Assembly (NCBI RefSeq): GCF_002964845.1
Contig: NZ_KZ672958.1
Span: 47,765-86,838 of the forward strand
DNA: 39,074 nt
Source of the DNA: Thermus tenuipuniceus
GTDB lineage: Bacteria > Deinococcota > Deinococci > Deinococcales > Thermaceae
Direction of reading: 5' to 3'
Shown here: piece by piece, positions 36,628-39,074 of the stretch
Layout: every line of letters starts with the position of its first letter
Numbering within the stretch: position 1 is the stretch's first letter
Position numbers and translations under genes: made by a program
Notes under the pieces: model-generated
Told to the model about the DNA's origin: nothing
What the model saw: only the letters and a program-made list of their open reading frames with translations
Databases searched by the model: none

Positions 36628-37385
36628 GGAAGGCGCTTTTCTGGCTTTTCTTGTGGCTTTCTTCGGCCTTGGCCCAGGGGCGGCTGGAGGCGGGGGTGTA
36701 CGGGGCGCCTGGGGCTTTGGCGCCCACCCTCGAGGTGGGCTTCACCCTGGAGCCGGGAGAGGTCTACGGGAAGCTCCAGGTGGGGCAGGAAGGCCGGGGG
36801 GCCTTGGGGCTTTCCTCCAGCCTCGCCCTAGGGCCCCTGGGGTACCTGGCCTATGGCCTGCAGGCCGAGGCGGGGGCGGGAGGGCTTGGGGGGATGGCCT
36901 TTGCCGAAGGGGGTGCCGGCCCCCTGGCCCTGGCGGCACGGCTCGGCTACCGCCCGAAAGGGCTTTTCCCCCTGTTTCCCGAGGAGGGGATGTTCGGCCG
37001 GCTTTCCCTGCGTTACCGCCTGGTGCCCAAGGAGGTGGTGGGCCTGTTCTTGGAAAGGGGAGAGGTCTTGCGGGCCGAGGTGAGCTACGCCCTGAGGGAG
37101 GGGGCCACCTATACCCTGGGGGCGGGTTTTTCCGGCCTGCCCTACCTGGTTTTGGGCTGGAAGGGGGAGGTGGGGGAGGGGATGGAGGTTCTGGACCTTG
37201 CCCTGCGCTTAGGGGGGCTAAATCGCCTCGAGGCGGGGCTTTACTTAGGGGAGGCTAGCCTTTTCCTCACCCTTTCCTATCCCTTTGCGGGTAGCCTCGG
37301 GGTGTGGCTTGGGGACTTGGGCCTCGAGGGAGGCTACAGGGAGGCTCCCTACGCCTGGGTCCGGTACGCCTGGAGGTGGCCATGA
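36624..37385 (+). CDS. secreted, possible outer-membrane beta-barrel protein
   Basis: The 253-residue protein has a signal peptide (MRKALFWLFLWLSSALAQ) and then alternating hydrophobic/polar short segments with many Gly, Leu and aromatic residues (GKLQVGQEGRGALGLSSSLALG, YLAYGLQAEAGA, LAARLGYRP, FGRLSLRYRLV and so on). It ends in W-R-W-P, near the aromatic-terminal pattern of outer-membrane strands. No family is recognised. Thermus has an outer membrane, so a small beta-barrel is plausible. It is the fourth gene of the tetR-ABC operon, with ATGA overlaps on both sides, which argues that it works with the exporter. Confidence 0.7.
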   Translation: MRKALFWLFLWLSSALAQGRLEAGVYGAPGALAPTLEVGFTLEPGEVYGKLQVGQEGRGALGLSSSLALGPLGYLAYGLQAEAGAGGLGGMAFAEGGAGPLALAARLGYRPKGLFPLFPEEGMFGRLSLRYRLVPKEVVGLFLERGEVLRAEVSYALREGATYTLGAGFSGLPYLVLGWKGEVGEGMEVLDLALRLGGLNRLEAGLYLGEASLFLTLSYPFAGSLGVWLGDLGLEGGYREAPYAWVRYAWRWP

Positions 37386-38035
37386 GGAGGCGATTTCTGG
37401 AAAAACCCTGGGGTGTTTGGCTCCTGGCCCTGGGCCTGGCCCTGGCGCAAAGCGTCTCCGAGATCCTGGACCGGGTGGAGAGGAACCTGCAGGACCCCTG
37501 GCAGGCGGTGGTGCAGGGCCAGATCCAGGGACCCGGGGGGCAGGAGGAGCTCAAAGCCCGGGTGCTGGCCATTCCCAAGGAAAACCTCCTCCGCATAGAG
37601 TTTCAGAAGCCGGGTTCTCTGGAGGGCAACTTCACCCTGATCACGGAAAAGGAGGTCTGGAACTACCTTTACCTCACGAACCAGCTCATCGTGAGCCCCA
37701 AGGAGAAGGCCCAGGTGCAGGGCCTGGGGTTCAGCCCCCAGGGCCTTGGGGACCTGAAGGGGCTTTCCGAGCGGGTGAACCTTCGCCTTGTGGGGGAGGA
37801 GCGCCTGCCGGAGGGGGTGGCCTGGAAGCTGGTGGGCCGGGCACAGGAGGGCCAGGGCTTCGCCACCTTGGAGCTTTACATCCTGAGGAACGATCCCAGG
37901 CCCGTGCGCTTCGTGTTCCGGGACGAGGCAGGGAAGGTGATGGCCGACCTGCGGGTGGTGGAGTTCAGGAAAGCCTCCTTACGCCCCCAGGATCTCAAGC
38001 GCTACCCCAAGGACGCCCAGGTGGTGCGGCGCTAG
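37382..38035 (+). CDS. LolA-like outer-membrane lipoprotein-sorting protein
   Basis: The 217-residue exported protein has a signal sequence (MRRRFLEKPWGVWLLALGLALAQ) and then SVSEILDRVERNLQDPWQAVVQGQIQ...LRIEFQKPGSLEGNFTLITEKEVWNYLYLTNQLIVSPKEKAQ. This is the LolA/DUF4292-like half-barrel pattern of periplasmic lipid or lipoprotein carriers (the N-VW-Y strands). RPVRFVFRDEAGKVMADLRVVEFRK near the end fits too. It is the last gene of the tetR operon and overlaps the barrel-like gene by four bases. It suggests that the operon moves a lipid or lipoprotein to the outer membrane. The stop shares CTAG with the stop of cysK. Confidence 0.85.
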   Translation: MRRRFLEKPWGVWLLALGLALAQSVSEILDRVERNLQDPWQAVVQGQIQGPGGQEELKARVLAIPKENLLRIEFQKPGSLEGNFTLITEKEVWNYLYLTNQLIVSPKEKAQVQGLGFSPQGLGDLKGLSERVNLRLVGEERLPEGVAWKLVGRAQEGQGFATLELYILRNDPRPVRFVFRDEAGKVMADLRVVEFRKASLRPQDLKRYPKDAQVVRR

Positions 38036-38946
38036 GGTTCAGCGTAGAGGGGGGTGGAGAGGTACTTCCACCCCCCGTCCGGGCTGATGCAGGCCACCCT
38101 CTTCCCGGGGCCCAGTTCCCGGGCCACCTGCAGGGCTGCCCACAGGATCCCTCCCGAGCTCATCCCCAGGAAAAGCCCTTCCTCCTTGGCCAGCCGCCGG
38201 GCCAGGGGGAAGGCGTCCTCCTCCCACACCTGGATGACTCCATCCAGAAGGGAAAGGTCCAGGTTCTCGGGGATGAAGCCGGGCCCCATGCCCTGGAACT
38301 GGTGCTGGCCCATCTTGCCCCCGGAGAGGACGTTGGAGCGGGCGGGCTCCACGGCGATGACCTTCACCCCGGGGATCCTTTCCTTGAGGTACCGCCCCAC
38401 CCCGGTGATGGTCCCCCCGGTGCCCGAGCCGTAGACGAAAGCGTCGATCTGCCCCTCTAGGGCCTCAAAGAGCTCCGGCCCGGTGGTCTCGTAGTGGGCC
38501 CGCACGTTGGCGGGGTTGGCGAACTGGTCGGGCATGAAGGCCCCAAGCTCCTCCTTGAGGCGCAAGGCCTCCTCCCTTGCGGCCAGCATCCTGCGGGCGG
38601 GGTCGGTGAGGACCAGCTCGGCGCCGAAGGCTCTTAAAACCCGTTTCCGCTCCTCCGACATCTGGGCGGGCATGGTGAGGATGAGGCGGTAGCCGCGGCT
38701 TGCGGCGATCATGGCCAGGCCGATCCCGGTGTTGCCGCTGGTGGGCTCCACGATGACCTGGCCGGAGCCGGGGCGGAGGAGGCCTCTTTCCTCGGCATCC
38801 TGGATCATGTACCAGGCGGGCCGGTCCTTGATGGACCCGCCGGGGTTGAGGCCCTCCAGCTTCACCCACACCTCAGCCATATCGGGCTCCACCACCTTGA
38901 AAAGGCGCACCACCGGGGTTTTGCCGATGATCGTTTCCACCCGCAT
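38032..38946 (-). CDS. cysK: cysteine synthase (O-acetylserine sulfhydrylase family)
   Basis: This pyridoxal-phosphate enzyme makes cysteine from O-acetylserine and sulfide. The 304-residue protein has GKTPVVRL, KLEGLNPGGSIKDRPAWYM with the PLP Lys (Lys40), VEPTSGNTGIGLAMIA, PDQFANPANVRAHYETTGPE, GSGTGGTITGVGRYLKE (phosphate-binding loop), AVEPARSNVLSG, GMGPGFIPENLD and LGMSSGG. It belongs to the CysK/CysM fold; whether it prefers sulfide or thiosulfate cannot be told. I chose the ATG at 38946 because TATAGT lies exactly six bases upstream and the conserved N-terminus begins there, although the frame is open upstream. Confidence 0.95.
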   Translation of the reverse strand: MRVETIIGKTPVVRLFKVVEPDMAEVWVKLEGLNPGGSIKDRPAWYMIQDAEERGLLRPGSGQVIVEPTSGNTGIGLAMIAASRGYRLILTMPAQMSEERKRVLRAFGAELVLTDPARRMLAAREEALRLKEELGAFMPDQFANPANVRAHYETTGPELFEALEGQIDAFVYGSGTGGTITGVGRYLKERIPGVKVIAVEPARSNVLSGGKMGQHQFQGMGPGFIPENLDLSLLDGVIQVWEEDAFPLARRLAKEEGLFLGMSSGGILWAALQVARELGPGKRVACISPDGGWKYLSTPLYAEP

Positions 38947-38952
38947 ACCCCT

Positions 38953-38958
38953 ACTATA
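38953..38958 (-). promoter_or_regulatory. leaderless promoter of cysK
   Basis: TATAGT on the minus strand is followed by AGGGGT and the ATG, so transcription probably starts on the start codon. The remaining upstream bases to the window edge (38959-39074) hold no gene that I can support. Confidence 0.65.
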
Positions 38959-39074
38959 GGGCCTGTAAGGGAGGGGGAAGGGGCTTGGGTACGGGGAAAG
39001 CTTCCCCCACCTGAACCCGGACAAACACATGTGAGACGCTGAAGGGGATAAAAAGATGGGGAACCGACCCTGCG

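Overview
The window is GC-rich chromosomal DNA of a Thermus species (Deinococcota). The evidence is the codon bias, the close match of DnaA, ParA, PfkA, Eno, Pyk and a cytochrome c-552-like protein to the Thermus thermophilus proteins as I remember them, many leaderless promoters, and the gene order mnmG-dnaA-oriC-dnaN-eno-pyk. The species cannot be named from the sequence alone. The window holds the chromosomal replication origin.

Layout. 1-3516 (minus strand): the start of pfkA behind rsmI and a small LysW-like zinc-ribbon protein, then ppa behind a glycerophosphodiesterase. 3540-6527 (plus): a PH-like membrane protein followed by the DNA-uptake genes comEA and comEC. 6515-10615 (minus): mnmG-rsmG-parA-parB, with a near-canonical parS between mnmG and rsmG. 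10680-16185 (plus): dnaA, oriC, dnaN, eno, pyk. oriC carries 13 DnaA boxes, a short GC tract and a run of DnaA-trio triplets. 16272-19992 (minus): a phosphodiester-glycosidase-like exoprotein, the RNA ligase rtcB, and a lipoprotein gene with an apparent frameshift at a C6 run. 20078-21445 (plus): a PP2C phosphatase and ndk. 21454-23357 (minus): a NYN-domain protein, folB and folP. 23390-26575 (plus): a tandem UspA protein, an MFS transporter, the decayed 3' end of a TRAP-transporter dctM gene, moaC and a NifX-like protein. 26562-33984 (minus): a proline-rich membrane protein, a cytochrome c, a radical SAM/SPASM protein, the cluster lipoprotein-dxs-MBL hydrolase-secreted protein, and pspA. 34063-38035 (plus): a five-gene operon of tetR, ABC ATPase, ABC-2 permease, a secreted possible beta-barrel and a LolA-like protein. 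38032-38946 (minus): cysK.

How the genes work together. The centre is the replication and segregation locus: DnaA, oriC and the beta clamp on one side, ParA, ParB and parS on the other, with the tRNA- and rRNA-modifying enzymes MnmG and RsmG between them as in many bacteria. Eno, Pyk and PfkA are glycolytic. ComEA and ComEC import DNA for natural transformation. FolB and FolP make folate, MoaC makes molybdopterin precursor and Dxs starts isoprenoid synthesis. The most interesting less-characterised unit is the tetR-ABC-barrel-LolA operon, which looks like a self-regulated envelope export system. Genes are tightly packed: neighbours often overlap by 4-38 bases, several promoter -10 elements sit inside stop codons of upstream genes, and about ten genes have a -10 element only 6-7 bases before the start codon, which predicts leaderless mRNAs. 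I saw no tRNA, rRNA, CRISPR array or insertion sequence.
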